From positions 531,550-595,549 of the forward strand of contig DASREM010000028.1 of the NCBI GenBank assembly GCA_035652095.1: 64,000 nt of DNA. The letters run 5' to 3'. The translations under genes and the position numbers were made by a program. The stretch's first letter is position 1. Every line of letters starts with the position of its first letter. The notes beneath the pieces were generated by a model. That model saw only the letters and a list, made by a program, of their open reading frames with translations. It searched no databases and had not been told where the DNA came from. Source of the stretch: DASREM01 sp035652095 (GTDB lineage: Bacteria; Acidobacteriota; Terriglobia; Terriglobales; Acidobacteriaceae). Shown piece by piece: positions 1 to 8,632 of the stretch.

Positions 1-1122
1 GTGCACCCATTCCAGACTGACGATCCGCATCTAGAACCGATAGCAAAGAAAGTCCTTTCCGGCGAGCGCCTTGCTCAGGAAGATGCTCTGGCTCTTTATC
101 GCACTGGAGACATTCTGGCTGTCGGCTGGCTTGCGAATCACGTTCGCGAGCGCCTGCACGGGGACAAGACTTACTTCAACGTCAATCGCCATATCAATCC
201 CACCAATGTCTGCGTTGCCGCCTGCCGCCTGTGCGCCTTTGGCCGCAAGAAGGACACTCCCGGGGCATACACCATGGCGCTGGAAGAGGCATTCCAGACC
301 GCCGCGTCGGGTTACACCGAGGCCGTCACAGAGTTCCACATCGTAGGCGGTCTGCATCCCGACTTGCCGTTCCAGTATTTCCTCGATTTAACCGCTGGCC
401 TTAAGCAGCGCTTCCCGCAGGTGCACTTGAAAGCCTTTACCATGGTGGAAGTCGCGTACCTCGCCAAGCGCGCAAAACTTTCCATCCGGGAGACTTTGGA
501 GCAAATGAAGGCTGCCGGAGTGGACTCTTTGCCCGGCGGTGGCGCGGAGATCTTCGCCGACCGGGTTCGTCACATCATTTGCGACCACAAGATTGATGGC
601 GATCAGTGGCTGGATACGGCCAGAACGGCACATCAGATCGGCCTGAAGTCCAATGCGACCATGCTCTATGGCCATGTTGAAAACGACGAGGACCGCGTGG
701 ATCACCTGTTGAAACTTCGTGCCCTGCAGGATGAGACCGGCGGATTCCAGACTTTTATCCCGCTCGCCTTTCATCCCGACAATACGCCCCTCCAGCATCT
801 TCCCAAGACCACCGGGATGCTTGACATTAAACAGATAGCCGTCAGCCGCCTGGTGCTCGACAATTTTCCGCACATCAAGGCGTATTGGCAGATGATGACG
901 GCGAAGATTGCACAGATTGCTCTTCGCTTCGGCGCCGATGATATCGATGGCACCGTTGTCGAAGAGAAGATTTATCACGATGCGGGCGCTACCACTCCGC
1001 AAGGCATGCGCCGCCAGGAACTGGTCCGCCTGATCCGCGAAGCCGGCCGCGAACCCATCGAGCGTGACACCCTCTACCGCCCAGTCACCCGCACCGAAAC
1101 TTCAGTAACCGTAGCTGTCTAG
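1..1122 (+). CDS. mqnE: Aminodeoxyfutalosine synthase (radical SAM)
   Basis: Radical SAM enzyme of the futalosine menaquinone pathway, which joins the 3-enolpyruvyl-benzoate product of MqnA to SAM to make aminodeoxyfutalosine. The CX3CX2C iron-sulfur motif is visible at C71, C75 and C78. It is preceded by YFNVNRHINPTNVC, the wording typical of MqnE rather than MqnC. The length of 373 aa fits the family. The frame opens with GTG at the first base of the window and has a family-like N-terminus, so I take it as complete, although an upstream start cannot be excluded. A menG-type methyltransferase at 20.1 kb supplies the last step of the same pathway. Family assignment is strong; exact MqnE substrate is inferred from family wording. 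Confidence 0.9.
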   Translation: MHPFQTDDPHLEPIAKKVLSGERLAQEDALALYRTGDILAVGWLANHVRERLHGDKTYFNVNRHINPTNVCVAACRLCAFGRKKDTPGAYTMALEEAFQTAASGYTEAVTEFHIVGGLHPDLPFQYFLDLTAGLKQRFPQVHLKAFTMVEVAYLAKRAKLSIRETLEQMKAAGVDSLPGGGAEIFADRVRHIICDHKIDGDQWLDTARTAHQIGLKSNATMLYGHVENDEDRVDHLLKLRALQDETGGFQTFIPLAFHPDNTPLQHLPKTTGMLDIKQIAVSRLVLDNFPHIKAYWQMMTAKIAQIALRFGADDIDGTVVEEKIYHDAGATTPQGMRRQELVRLIREAGREPIERDTLYRPVTRTETSVTVAV

Positions 1123-1355
1123 ACAAGAAAAGTCCGCGTGGGAACATACGCCTCGTCCGTCGCTTTCGACCGCGCCGGGAAATCGAGATTCAGCCCAATC
1201 GGGAATTTCAACGCCGTTCCCGCTCCGCCGCAAGTGCATCCATCACACCCCTTCCAGAGCTCCTCTAATTTCCATTTACTTGTTCCCAGCGGGTGTAGAA
1301 TCAGGTTGTAGCGGAAGAAAGCTTCACGGGATCTGCTCCCGTCTTCGAGGCCTGA

Positions 1356-2402
1356 ATGAACGTCCATGTCAGCTACAAAGTTCATAAAACTCCCGACATA
1401 GAAAAAGAAATAACTCATCAGACAGAAAAGCTTCGCAAGCGCCTGCAGGTGTTTCGCCCCGAACTGGTCCATTTACGTGGCAGCGTGGAACAAAACTCTC
1501 CCCGCGAGGGCTTTGTCGTCTCCTTGAACCTGCGTCTGCCTTCCGGACAGATGGCGGTCCAGCAGAGTGCGTCAACCGCCTCGGCCGCAATCAAAGGCGC
1601 CTTCGAGGACCTGCTCCAGCAACTCAACAAGCACAAAGCTTTGTTGCGCAGCTCCCATCGCTGGCCACGCTGGCGGCGCGGCACTGAAACCCGCCCCGAA
1701 GTCCAGGTTCCATTCGAGCAGACGATTGCTGCCGTCCAACCCCAGACCATTTCCCAGGAGGACATCCGCTCCTACGTAAACGCCAACCTCTCGCGCCTGG
1801 AACTCTTCGTGGACCGCGAGATCCTCTATCGCGAATCCATCGACCAGATTGCGCCCGATTCGATCAGCAAGGAAGAAGTCATTGGCGAGGCCATCGCACG
1901 CGCCCTCGGCGACGGCGGGGAGAAGCCGGAGCGCCTGGCCCTGGAACCGTGGCTTTATCGTTTAGCCATCCGCGCGTTGAACGACCTCTCCTCGAGCAGC
2001 GCCGAGGAGCTTACTTCGGTCCATCTGGAGGATTCCGCGCGCACCCAGAATGTCCGCGCCAGCGATGAGCCGCAACTCCAGTATCACCAGCCCGATGAGA
2101 TGCTCACCGAAGAGAACATCATCCCCGACCGTGGCGCCGCTACTCCGGAAGATATCGCCAATTCCGACGAGATGATCAGCCTGGTGCAATTCGCACTGGA
2201 AGGGTTGGACAGCACCGATCGCGAAGCTTTCATCCTGCATGGGATTGAAGGTTTTTCGGTGCCGGAGATCTGTGCCATCACCGATCGAAAGATGGACGAT
2301 GTACGAAGCTCGATTGCCAAGGCCCGCGAGCACCTCCGCCGCTCGCCCCCCATTGCAGATCGTTTCAAAGAAAAAGTGCTCCACACATCCGAAACCGATT
2401 AA
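1356..2402 (+). CDS. HPF/RaiA ribosome-hibernation domain fused to sigma-70-like domains
   Basis: A 348-aa protein with an unusual architecture. Residues 1-105 resemble the S30AE (HPF/RaiA) fold: a start like MNVHVSYKVHKTPDIEKEI, then alternating strand segments and a helix ending near LLQQLNKHKALL. Residues about 139-212 look like sigma-70 region 2 of ECF type (core EPWLYRLAIRALNDL). Residues 272-330 look like region 4, with the helix-turn-helix pattern LDSTDREAFILHGIEGFSV...VRSSIAKAREHLRR. HPF proteins bind the 30S decoding centre and sigma factors bind RNA polymerase, so the fusion may connect ribosome state to transcription, but that is inference. The downstream baeRF-like gene starts 31 nt after the stop, so the two are probably cotranscribed. 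Whether the sigma part still binds DNA or polymerase is unknown. Confidence 0.75.
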   Translation: MNVHVSYKVHKTPDIEKEITHQTEKLRKRLQVFRPELVHLRGSVEQNSPREGFVVSLNLRLPSGQMAVQQSASTASAAIKGAFEDLLQQLNKHKALLRSSHRWPRWRRGTETRPEVQVPFEQTIAAVQPQTISQEDIRSYVNANLSRLELFVDREILYRESIDQIAPDSISKEEVIGEAIARALGDGGEKPERLALEPWLYRLAIRALNDLSSSSAEELTSVHLEDSARTQNVRASDEPQLQYHQPDEMLTEENIIPDRGAATPEDIANSDEMISLVQFALEGLDSTDREAFILHGIEGFSVPEICAITDRKMDDVRSSIAKAREHLRRSPPIADRFKEKVLHTSETD

Positions 2403-2433
2403 CTCGAATCTCACCCAGTCAGGAGAACTCGTG

Positions 2434-3600
2434 ATGATCACACGCGATGACATCCGTGAGTTGGCGTCATTCCAACCTCAGGGTCAGGAGAGTTGCACTT
2501 TAAGTTTCTATTACCAGCCTACTACCCCGCAGAACCGCGCCCATCGGGCCGAAGCCATCCTGGTCAAGGACCTGGTGCGAAATGCGCAGCGCGAGGCGGA
2601 AAAGCACGGCAAGAACGGATGCGCCCGCGCCGATCTGGAGAGAATCCTGGAAATGATCACCGGCCTCTCCGCGGGACACGCCAAGGCGGTCTTCGCCTGC
2701 AGTTCGCATAATTTCTGGCGGGAGTTTGAATTGCCTCCCCTGCTCTCGTCCACGCAGCTTTTTGTGAACCAGCGCTTCCACCTGAAACCCTTAGCTGCTT
2801 TGCTGGGAGCGCAGCCGCGGATTTGCGTTGCCGTCATCAACCGCCAGCGCGCCCGCCTGTTTGACTTCCGCCTCGAAGAACTACGCGACAAGCACGACAT
2901 CGTGCATTCGGCCCCTCGCCGCTCCAAGAGCGACGGCTTTGGCGGATACGATGCCGGCCACGCTGAACGCCGCGTAGCCGACGACGCGATGCGCCATTTC
3001 AAGGATGTTGCCGAACGCCTGAAGTCTGAAGCAGAGGCCAATGCCTGGGACAGAATCATCATCGGCTGTCAGGAAAATCATTGGTCAGAGCTGGAACCGC
3101 ACCTTCATCCTTACGTTAAACAGCGCTTATTGGGCCGCTTCTCCGCCGACGCGACTACCGCCACCAACGAGCAGATTCGCGAGGAGGCTTCGCGCATCTT
3201 CAAGGATTCCATTGAGTCACGACGCCACCTGCTTGTCGGTAATGTCATCAGCGAGGCCAAGAGCAATAGCCGCGGCGTTACCGGACTGCGCAGGGTCCTG
3301 CGCTCGCTGGAATTGGGCGAAGTACAAACGCTGCTGATTGGGGACAACTTCAAGGCGCGGGCCGTGGAGTGCGCCAGTTGCGGACACCTCGACTCTCATC
3401 TCGTCAGTCATTGTCCGGCCTGTGGACACGCAACCCGTGAACTCGAGGATGTCTGCGATCCCATTATCCGCAACGCCATACTTCGTGACATCGAACTGCT
3501 CTACGTAAAAGACGAGCCTGCGTTTGACCAGGTGGGGAACATAGCCGCCTTGCTCCGTTTCCGCGCCGACCAGCGCAAAGGCACGGTAGCAGTAGCATAG
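2434..3600 (+). CDS. baeRF-like protein (eRF1/Vms1 superfamily) with zinc ribbon
   Basis: A 388-aa protein similar in layout to the bacterial archaeo-eukaryotic release-factor (baeRF) families. A central segment (residues 130-230: ICVAVINRQRARLFDF, then GFGGYDAGHAERR at 168-180, then an amphipathic helix and WDRIIIG) resembles the eRF1 middle-domain layout. The GGY triplet sits where eRF1 has GGQ. Residues 290-330 resemble the L7Ae-like third domain, followed by a CxxC...CxxC zinc ribbon (C313, C316, C327, C330). An SD (AGGAG, 2421-2425) precedes GTG at 2431 and ATG at 2434. I chose ATG for its 8-nt spacing; longer in-frame extensions overlap the upstream gene and are rejected. Its pairing with an HPF-domain protein suggests a role in ribosome rescue or hibernation. 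The peptidyl-tRNA hydrolase activity is not established by sequence. Confidence 0.7.
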   Translation: MITRDDIRELASFQPQGQESCTLSFYYQPTTPQNRAHRAEAILVKDLVRNAQREAEKHGKNGCARADLERILEMITGLSAGHAKAVFACSSHNFWREFELPPLLSSTQLFVNQRFHLKPLAALLGAQPRICVAVINRQRARLFDFRLEELRDKHDIVHSAPRRSKSDGFGGYDAGHAERRVADDAMRHFKDVAERLKSEAEANAWDRIIIGCQENHWSELEPHLHPYVKQRLLGRFSADATTATNEQIREEASRIFKDSIESRRHLLVGNVISEAKSNSRGVTGLRRVLRSLELGEVQTLLIGDNFKARAVECASCGHLDSHLVSHCPACGHATRELEDVCDPIIRNAILRDIELLYVKDEPAFDQVGNIAALLRFRADQRKGTVAVA

Positions 3601-3755
3601 ATTCTGCCAGAATCGTAACGCTGGCATCCTGCCGGCCATTTCGATGTGGAGGCGGGCGTCCCCCGTCCGTCTCACACTGGAACTCCGTAGGCCAACTACA
3701 ACTCTTCCGCGTGCTATTCTTTCGCTCGCTCCTATCACTTGCCCGGAGGCAATGC

Positions 3756-4991
3756 ATGACCTGGTCGCGCCGCGACTTTCTTACCACCGCTATCGTCTGC
3801 TCAGTTTCTCTCGGACTTGAAGCGCAAGAACAAGAAAAGGATTCCAAGAAAGCTACAACCACCACCATCGGAGGCAAGCGCCCCATCATCGTGTGCGCCG
3901 GCAACGGCTACAACTATCTCGATGAAGCTTTCTCCATGCTGCGCGGAGGCGCTGACACCCTCGACGCTGCTTTGCGGGTCGTGAAAGGCCCCGAGGACGA
4001 TCCCAAAGACGACAGTGTTGGGCTCGGTGGTCTACCCAACGAAGAAGGAGTGGTGGAACTGGACGCCTGTTGCATGCATGGCCCCACTCGCCGCGCCGGT
4101 TCAGTCGGCGGAGTGCGCAATATCAAGAACGTCTCCCTGGTCTCGAAAGCGGTCATGCAACACACCGGACACGTCATGCTGGTGGGCGAAGGCGCCGAGC
4201 GATTTGCCGTCGCCATGGGATTTCCCCGCGAAAATTTGCTCACCGAGAACTCCCGCAAAATCTGGATGCTCTGGAAACAGTTCCACTCCACCAATGACTG
4301 GTGGGGCCCGGGACTTGCCGATCCACATTGGATTGCGCCCGACACTAAGCCCCGATCTGATCTCTGGCAGGAACGGTATAGCAAACTCGCCGAATTAGCC
4401 GCCGATATCGGTATCGCACCAGAACTCCGGCACGCCGCGATCCGTCGCGTCCTTTTCCCGCCCACCGGCACCATTCACTGCTCTGCCCTCAACGATAAAG
4501 GGGAGATCTCGGGCTGCACCACTACCAGCGGCCTGGCATACAAACTTCCGGGACGAGTTGGAGACTCGCCCATTATCGGCGCCGGCTGCTACACCGATCA
4601 GGACGTGGGTTCGGCCGGCGCAACCGGCAGCGGAGAAGAAAACATCAAGGTGGCGGGCGCACATACCATCATCGAGAACATGCGCCATGGCATGTCGCCC
4701 CAGGAAGCGGGAATGGACGCGCTTAAGCGAATTGTCCGCAACTACAACAACGACATGAGCAGGCTTCGTTTCGTTGACATGACCTATTACGTCCTGCGCA
4801 AAGATGGCGCCTATGCCTGCGTTTCGCTTTGGCAGGGTTACTCGGACGGAAAACCGCATACCATGGGCGTCCACGACGGAACGCTGCGCAGGGAAAATAG
4901 CGTCAGCATGTTGAAAGGGTATTCGGAAGACTTTCCGCCGCTGCAAGCAATTCCCCCGGACCTATCCAGGGACTCGGAGTACCTCAAATGA
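3756..4991 (+). CDS. Tat-exported N4-(beta-N-acetylglucosaminyl)-L-asparaginase (glycosylasparaginase)
   Basis: Ntn-hydrolase that cleaves the GlcNAc-Asn bond of glycoasparagines. The 411-aa protein starts with a twin-arginine signal (SRRDFLTT, residues 4-11) and hydrophobic core, so it is probably periplasmic. Self-cleavage would occur before T239 in TGTIHC. Substrate residues are seen in GRVGDSPIIGAGCY (266-279) and in ATGSGE. The usual D-T scissile bond is G-T here. The ATG at 3756 has a good SD (GGAGG, 3745-3749) and places the RR motif at the N-terminus; the upstream in-frame ATG at 3711 is therefore not used. It ends close to a convergent lipoprotein gene. Confidence 0.88.
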   Translation: MTWSRRDFLTTAIVCSVSLGLEAQEQEKDSKKATTTTIGGKRPIIVCAGNGYNYLDEAFSMLRGGADTLDAALRVVKGPEDDPKDDSVGLGGLPNEEGVVELDACCMHGPTRRAGSVGGVRNIKNVSLVSKAVMQHTGHVMLVGEGAERFAVAMGFPRENLLTENSRKIWMLWKQFHSTNDWWGPGLADPHWIAPDTKPRSDLWQERYSKLAELAADIGIAPELRHAAIRRVLFPPTGTIHCSALNDKGEISGCTTTSGLAYKLPGRVGDSPIIGAGCYTDQDVGSAGATGSGEENIKVAGAHTIIENMRHGMSPQEAGMDALKRIVRNYNNDMSRLRFVDMTYYVLRKDGAYACVSLWQGYSDGKPHTMGVHDGTLRRENSVSMLKGYSEDFPPLQAIPPDLSRDSEYLK

Positions 4992-5048
4992 GGACCGAGG
5001 GCGTTGCGCGACGCTTGTCTGCTCAAAACCAGGGGACACCTTCAGTGT

Positions 5049-5079
5049 GCCGGGCAGCCTGTGGGGGAGGGTGCCCGGC
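5049..5079. terminator. Hairpin between convergent genes, possible terminator
   Basis: A perfect 8-bp inverted repeat GCCGGGCA (5049-5056) / TGCCCGGC (5072-5079) lies between two convergent genes that stop at 4991 and 5087. There is no clear T-run on either side, so termination is a guess from position and stem strength. Confidence 0.35.
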
Positions 5080-5086
5080 GCCCGTT

Positions 5087-6607
5087 TCACTGGACTTCAC
5101 TCATTGAACTTGCGACGAGCCCAAAGTGGAGCGGGGTTCCCGAAGCGACGTCGTTGCTGTCGCCGCAGAAGAGGAATCCACGTATCGTCAACGAGGTCCC
5201 GTCCTGCAAGTCGGACGTGAGTGAAGACATGTCTGTCGTGGACCGTTGATACACATGCACCGTACGCGTCCCTGGGTTCAGGATAGCGAGATGCGAATTC
5301 GCGCTGAGAATCAGGTCGAACTCCGGCATCCAGGTGCTGCCGATGGTGTAGTTGCTTACGGTTCCGCTTAAACTCTGGTGCAGCAGTTCAACTTCGTGCG
5401 GTTGAACCTGCATGACGTTCGCAATCTTGACCAGCCCGGTGCTGCTGTCCATCTCGACCCGCTGGCCGGGGAAGATGTGCTTCGCATCGAACGTGAGAGG
5501 AAGGCCTGTCAAGTCCTCCTCGCCCGAATTCACCGAGTACTTTACCCCGGTGCCCAGGATCGCGCCCACCTGTGTGCCAATCAATGAGTGGCTCGCCCCG
5601 GACCCGACTGCATCTTGTGGAATAACCTTCAGCGACCCGCTGGCGCTCACCAGGAAGCCTTCCACTTCGGCGCCGGTTTTCGAGCTCAGACCCTCGATTT
5701 CATTCCCGTAAATCGAGCCATCGGGCTGGGTCCATCCCTCCACCTCGATGAGCATTCCGTCCAAAGTAGCCGGTGATACATTCTCGAATACGCTGTTGCC
5801 GTCAAAGTGTACTTGCAATGAGAGTTCAGTGGTGCCAACCGTGATCGTGAACTCGTCATCCCCGACCTCGCTCGCGATGCCTACCAGGCGGTCGACCGCG
5901 CCGGTCTGGGTATTCAGTTGGCCGGAGGAATGTGCATAACTGGCTCCACGATGCATCGAACTGGGCGCGCCGCCAGGGCCGGCAATGTTGTTCTGCGCCA
6001 CGGTGACCACCGGTCCCTTGAGTGAGATCTGGTTGGTGACCGGGGATAGCTGGACCGTTTTCGCCAGGTTTACATCAATGTCAAGGATGGTCGGAATATC
6101 GCCGATCACGACCGGGCGGTCCAGTTTCACCAGACTTGTCAACGACGTCGTCACCACCTGCCTCCGCGGTCGCCCGAATAGATCGATATATGCAACCGTG
6201 GCTCCCGTAATCTTCATTTCAAACTGGTCATAGGTGCCCTGGGTGGTATCGAGCAACCCGATCGGTTCGAAAGTTTGTGCCAGGCGAGTGAATTCGATCG
6301 TGCTCTCGTTCGGCAGTAGCCTCACAGAGACGGCGGGGTCGGTCGAGCTTTTCAGCTTGATCCATTCGACATCGAGGTCACAAGAAAGGATTTGCTCGGA
6401 GGGGTCGTCGCCAACCCGAACTTGTAAAGGGGTGCTGGGGGCAGAAAAGAACGGGGTGATGGGACCGGTGTCCCCAATGCCTGCTGCGGGCCCACTGTTC
6501 TGGTTTGCACCGCTGCTGCCGCAGCCTGTGCACACTAGCAGCAGAGCAAGTATTACCAAGAACCAGAAACTCGGCACGCATTTGTGTGAACAACGATGTA
6601 GGCCCAT
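5087..6607 (-). CDS. Lipoprotein with DUF4382-like and DUF5666-like regions
   Basis: A 506-aa predicted lipoprotein. The hydrophobic N-terminus ends in a lipobox LVCTGC, with lipidated C29. The first half (about 60-200) resembles DUF4382, with repeated strands and a segment about VQLSPVTNQISLKGPVV. The second half contains repeats of the OB-like DUF5666 type (VGIASEVGDDEFTITVG, LIEVEGWTQPDGSIYGNEIE). Such proteins are common in Acidobacteriota and have no assigned reaction. The ATG at 6607 has an SD (GGGAGG) about 9 nt upstream. A CRP-type palindrome lies about 100 nt upstream, and a TATATA box lies at 6629-6634 on the minus strand. The gene is monocistronic as far as seen. Confidence 0.65.
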   Translation of the reverse strand: MGLHRCSHKCVPSFWFLVILALLLVCTGCGSSGANQNSGPAAGIGDTGPITPFFSAPSTPLQVRVGDDPSEQILSCDLDVEWIKLKSSTDPAVSVRLLPNESTIEFTRLAQTFEPIGLLDTTQGTYDQFEMKITGATVAYIDLFGRPRRQVVTTSLTSLVKLDRPVVIGDIPTILDIDVNLAKTVQLSPVTNQISLKGPVVTVAQNNIAGPGGAPSSMHRGASYAHSSGQLNTQTGAVDRLVGIASEVGDDEFTITVGTTELSLQVHFDGNSVFENVSPATLDGMLIEVEGWTQPDGSIYGNEIEGLSSKTGAEVEGFLVSASGSLKVIPQDAVGSGASHSLIGTQVGAILGTGVKYSVNSGEEDLTGLPLTFDAKHIFPGQRVEMDSSTGLVKIANVMQVQPHEVELLHQSLSGTVSNYTIGSTWMPEFDLILSANSHLAILNPGTRTVHVYQRSTTDMSSLTSDLQDGTSLTIRGFLFCGDSNDVASGTPLHFGLVASSMSEVQ

Positions 6608-6701
6608 GTTATCTAACCTCCCGAAGCTTATATACCGTCAGCAGCAAGAAACCGCTGCACTGTGGTACGCGAGTAGTGTCTCGCCCAAGCCAGTAAACAT
6701 C

Positions 6702-6720
6702 GGGTGATCTAGATCACATT
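6702..6720. promoter_or_regulatory. CRP/FNR-type operator palindrome
   Basis: GTGATCTAGATCAC at 6704-6717 is a perfect 14-bp palindrome. On the minus strand it reads TGTGATCTAGATCACC, a near-exact match to the TGTGA-N6-TCACA site of CRP-family regulators. It lies in the 281-nt gap 6608-6888, about 90 nt upstream of the probable transcription start of the lipoprotein gene ending at 5087. It also lies downstream of the CMD-family gene's stop (6889). I see nothing else in this gap. Confidence 0.6.
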
Positions 6721-6888
6721 GAGGACACGCAAGTAAGTAAGACCCTGCGAGGTATCGGCAGTAACGTGGCCATTATTCGTTGCCGGAACTGTCCCGTTTT
6801 GATGGGTTCAACAGCTTCGACGTTACCTTCGACAGGACACTTCCGGGGAACAAGAGAGCAGACTGCGCTCTTGCCGGGAGCTTTGGAG

Positions 6889-7290
6889 CTACGATCCATA
6901 GAGCTCTTCGAGCATCGCGTATGCCCGGCGCAGGTGCGGAATCACGATGCTCCCACCCACCACCAGAGCCACATTGAGTGCCTCTTCCTGCTCCTCGCGG
7001 TTGGCGCCCAATCTGTAGGACTGGATCATGTGGTAATGGATGCAATCGTCACAGCGCAGCCCTGCCGACACCACCAGTCCCATCAACTCCTTGTATTTTG
7101 CCGGAATCGCCCCTTCCAGATAGGTGTTGTGGTCGATATTGTAGAAGCGCTTGACCAGGTAATTGTCAGCCTGGTCCACGATGGTGTTCAGCTTCGATCG
7201 CATCTCGATAAACCGTCTTGCCAGTTCGCTCTTATCCGCGACCTGCGCCTCGGTGAAGAGATAAGCGGGCTCTTTACGTTCAGTGTTCAT
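6889..7290 (-). CDS. Carboxymuconolactone decarboxylase / AhpD-family protein
   Basis: A 133-aa protein of the CMD/AhpD fold. The redox-type signature CxxCxxxH is present as C80-DD-C83-IHY-H87, followed by the usual helix RLGANREEQEEALNVALVVGG. AhpD-like members act as thiol-disulfide reductants or peroxidases, whereas true CMD decarboxylases lack the CxxC. The CxxC here favours a redox role, but the substrate is unknown. It stands alone between a lipoprotein gene and glpX on the same strand, with about 150 nt or more on either side. Confidence 0.8.
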   Translation of the reverse strand: MNTERKEPAYLFTEAQVADKSELARRFIEMRSKLNTIVDQADNYLVKRFYNIDHNTYLEGAIPAKYKELMGLVVSAGLRCDDCIHYHMIQSYRLGANREEQEEALNVALVVGGSIVIPHLRRAYAMLEELYGS

Positions 7291-7390
7291 GGAGAAAGAC
7301 TAGCATCGTTCATAGGCAGCCGCCCACAAACGGGGCTGCGTTCGGAACCTGCACCCTGGACAAAGTGAATGAAGGGAGAACGAATCAAAT

Positions 7391-7422
7391 AGCGAAGGCC
7401 TCCCGTGTAGGAGGCCTTCGCT
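7391..7422 (-). terminator. Rho-independent terminator of glpX
   Basis: A perfect 13-bp stem (7391-7403 with 7410-7422) and a 6-nt loop lie 17 nt past the glpX stop on its strand. They are followed by the T-rich stretch ATTTGATT on the minus strand. Confidence 0.7.
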
Positions 7423-7438
7423 TCTTGACAGACAATTT

Positions 7439-8473
7439 CTACGCGAACCGCACCTTCACATCCGGACCCTTCTCCAGATGAATGCTCTCGACAAATCGCA
7501 CCTTCCCGGTACGTAGCGTCATGATCACCGATGAAGTCCGCGTTCCTTCACCGAAGAAACGCACGCCCTTCATCAACGCACCGTCGGTCACTCCCGTAGC
7601 TGCAAAGATGAGCTGCTTGCCGGGCGCCAGGTCCTCCGCTTCATAAATCTTGTTCTTGTCTTTGATTCCCATGCGTGCAATGCGCTCTTCCAGTTCTGGC
7701 TTGTTAATTACCAGTCTGCCCAGCATGTAACCATTCAGGCAACGGATGGCAGCCGCTGTGATCACGCCTTCAGGCGCTCCCCCCGAACCCATGACAGCAT
7801 GCACCCCGGTGCCGATCACCGCCGCCGCAATTCCTGCCGACAGGTCTCCATCTCCGATCAAACGGATGCGAGCCCCCGCGGCGCGAATATCGGCGATAAG
7901 TTTCTCGTGTCGCGGGCGGTCCAGCACGATCACCACCAGGTCTTCCACATCACGGTCGAGCCGCTTGGCAATGTTCCTGAGGTTATCGGCAACCGGCGCA
8001 TCCATCTCAACCGCGCCCTTGCAGGAAGGCCCAACTACGATCTTCTCCATGTAGCAATCGGGGGCATTCAGCAACCCGCCGCGCTCCGAAGCAGCCAGCA
8101 CGGTGATCGATCCCGGAGCGCCCGTGGCGCACAGGTTCGTGCCTTCCAGCGGGTCCACCGCGATATCCACTTCAGGAACCTCTTTCCCGTCTGGAAACTC
8201 TGCGCCCACTTTTTCCCCGATGTACAGCATCGGCGCTTCATCGCGTTCGCCCTCGCCAATCACGATGGTTCCGCGCATCGGGACCGTATCCATGGTGTGC
8301 CGCATAGCTTCGGTGGCCACGTGGTCCGAGAGCTTGCGTTCGCCTTGGCCCATGGTTCGTGCCGACGCGATGGCGGCGTTTTCCACTACCCGCATGAACT
8401 CCAGCGCCAGGTCGCTTTCGATGTTCTCCCCAAAACTCCTGGCCCGGCATTCGGGTTTGGTTTCGATAGCCAT
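7439..8473 (-). CDS. glpX: Class II fructose-1,6-bisphosphatase
   Basis: Gluconeogenic phosphatase that converts fructose-1,6-bisphosphate to fructose-6-phosphate. The 344 aa show the class II signatures GEGERDEAPM (73-82), the metal-binding VDPLEGTNL (106-114), and IRLIGDGDLSAGIAAA with GSGGAPEGVI further on. Length and order match GlpX throughout. The ATG at 8473 follows AGGAGG closely on the minus strand (complement of gcctcct, 8475-8481). A strong hairpin terminator lies immediately downstream. In some bacteria GlpX-type enzymes also use sedoheptulose-1,7-bisphosphate; nothing in the sequence decides that. Confidence 0.95.
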   Translation of the reverse strand: MAIETKPECRARSFGENIESDLALEFMRVVENAAIASARTMGQGERKLSDHVATEAMRHTMDTVPMRGTIVIGEGERDEAPMLYIGEKVGAEFPDGKEVPEVDIAVDPLEGTNLCATGAPGSITVLAASERGGLLNAPDCYMEKIVVGPSCKGAVEMDAPVADNLRNIAKRLDRDVEDLVVIVLDRPRHEKLIADIRAAGARIRLIGDGDLSAGIAAAVIGTGVHAVMGSGGAPEGVITAAAIRCLNGYMLGRLVINKPELEERIARMGIKDKNKIYEAEDLAPGKQLIFAATGVTDGALMKGVRFFGEGTRTSSVIMTLRTGKVRFVESIHLEKGPDVKVRFA

Positions 8474-8632
8474 AAGTGCCTCCTATGAAGTCGGCTTGGA
8501 ATATAACGCGAAGCATCGCATGAAGGGAAGGGCAACCCCGTAATGGTGGTCGTACCGCAGATTTCTAGGCGTTCTTTTGCCGATTTTTCCTGGCGCCTCT
8601 GCGCTCTGGTTTTTCGATAGCAGGTATGCGGC

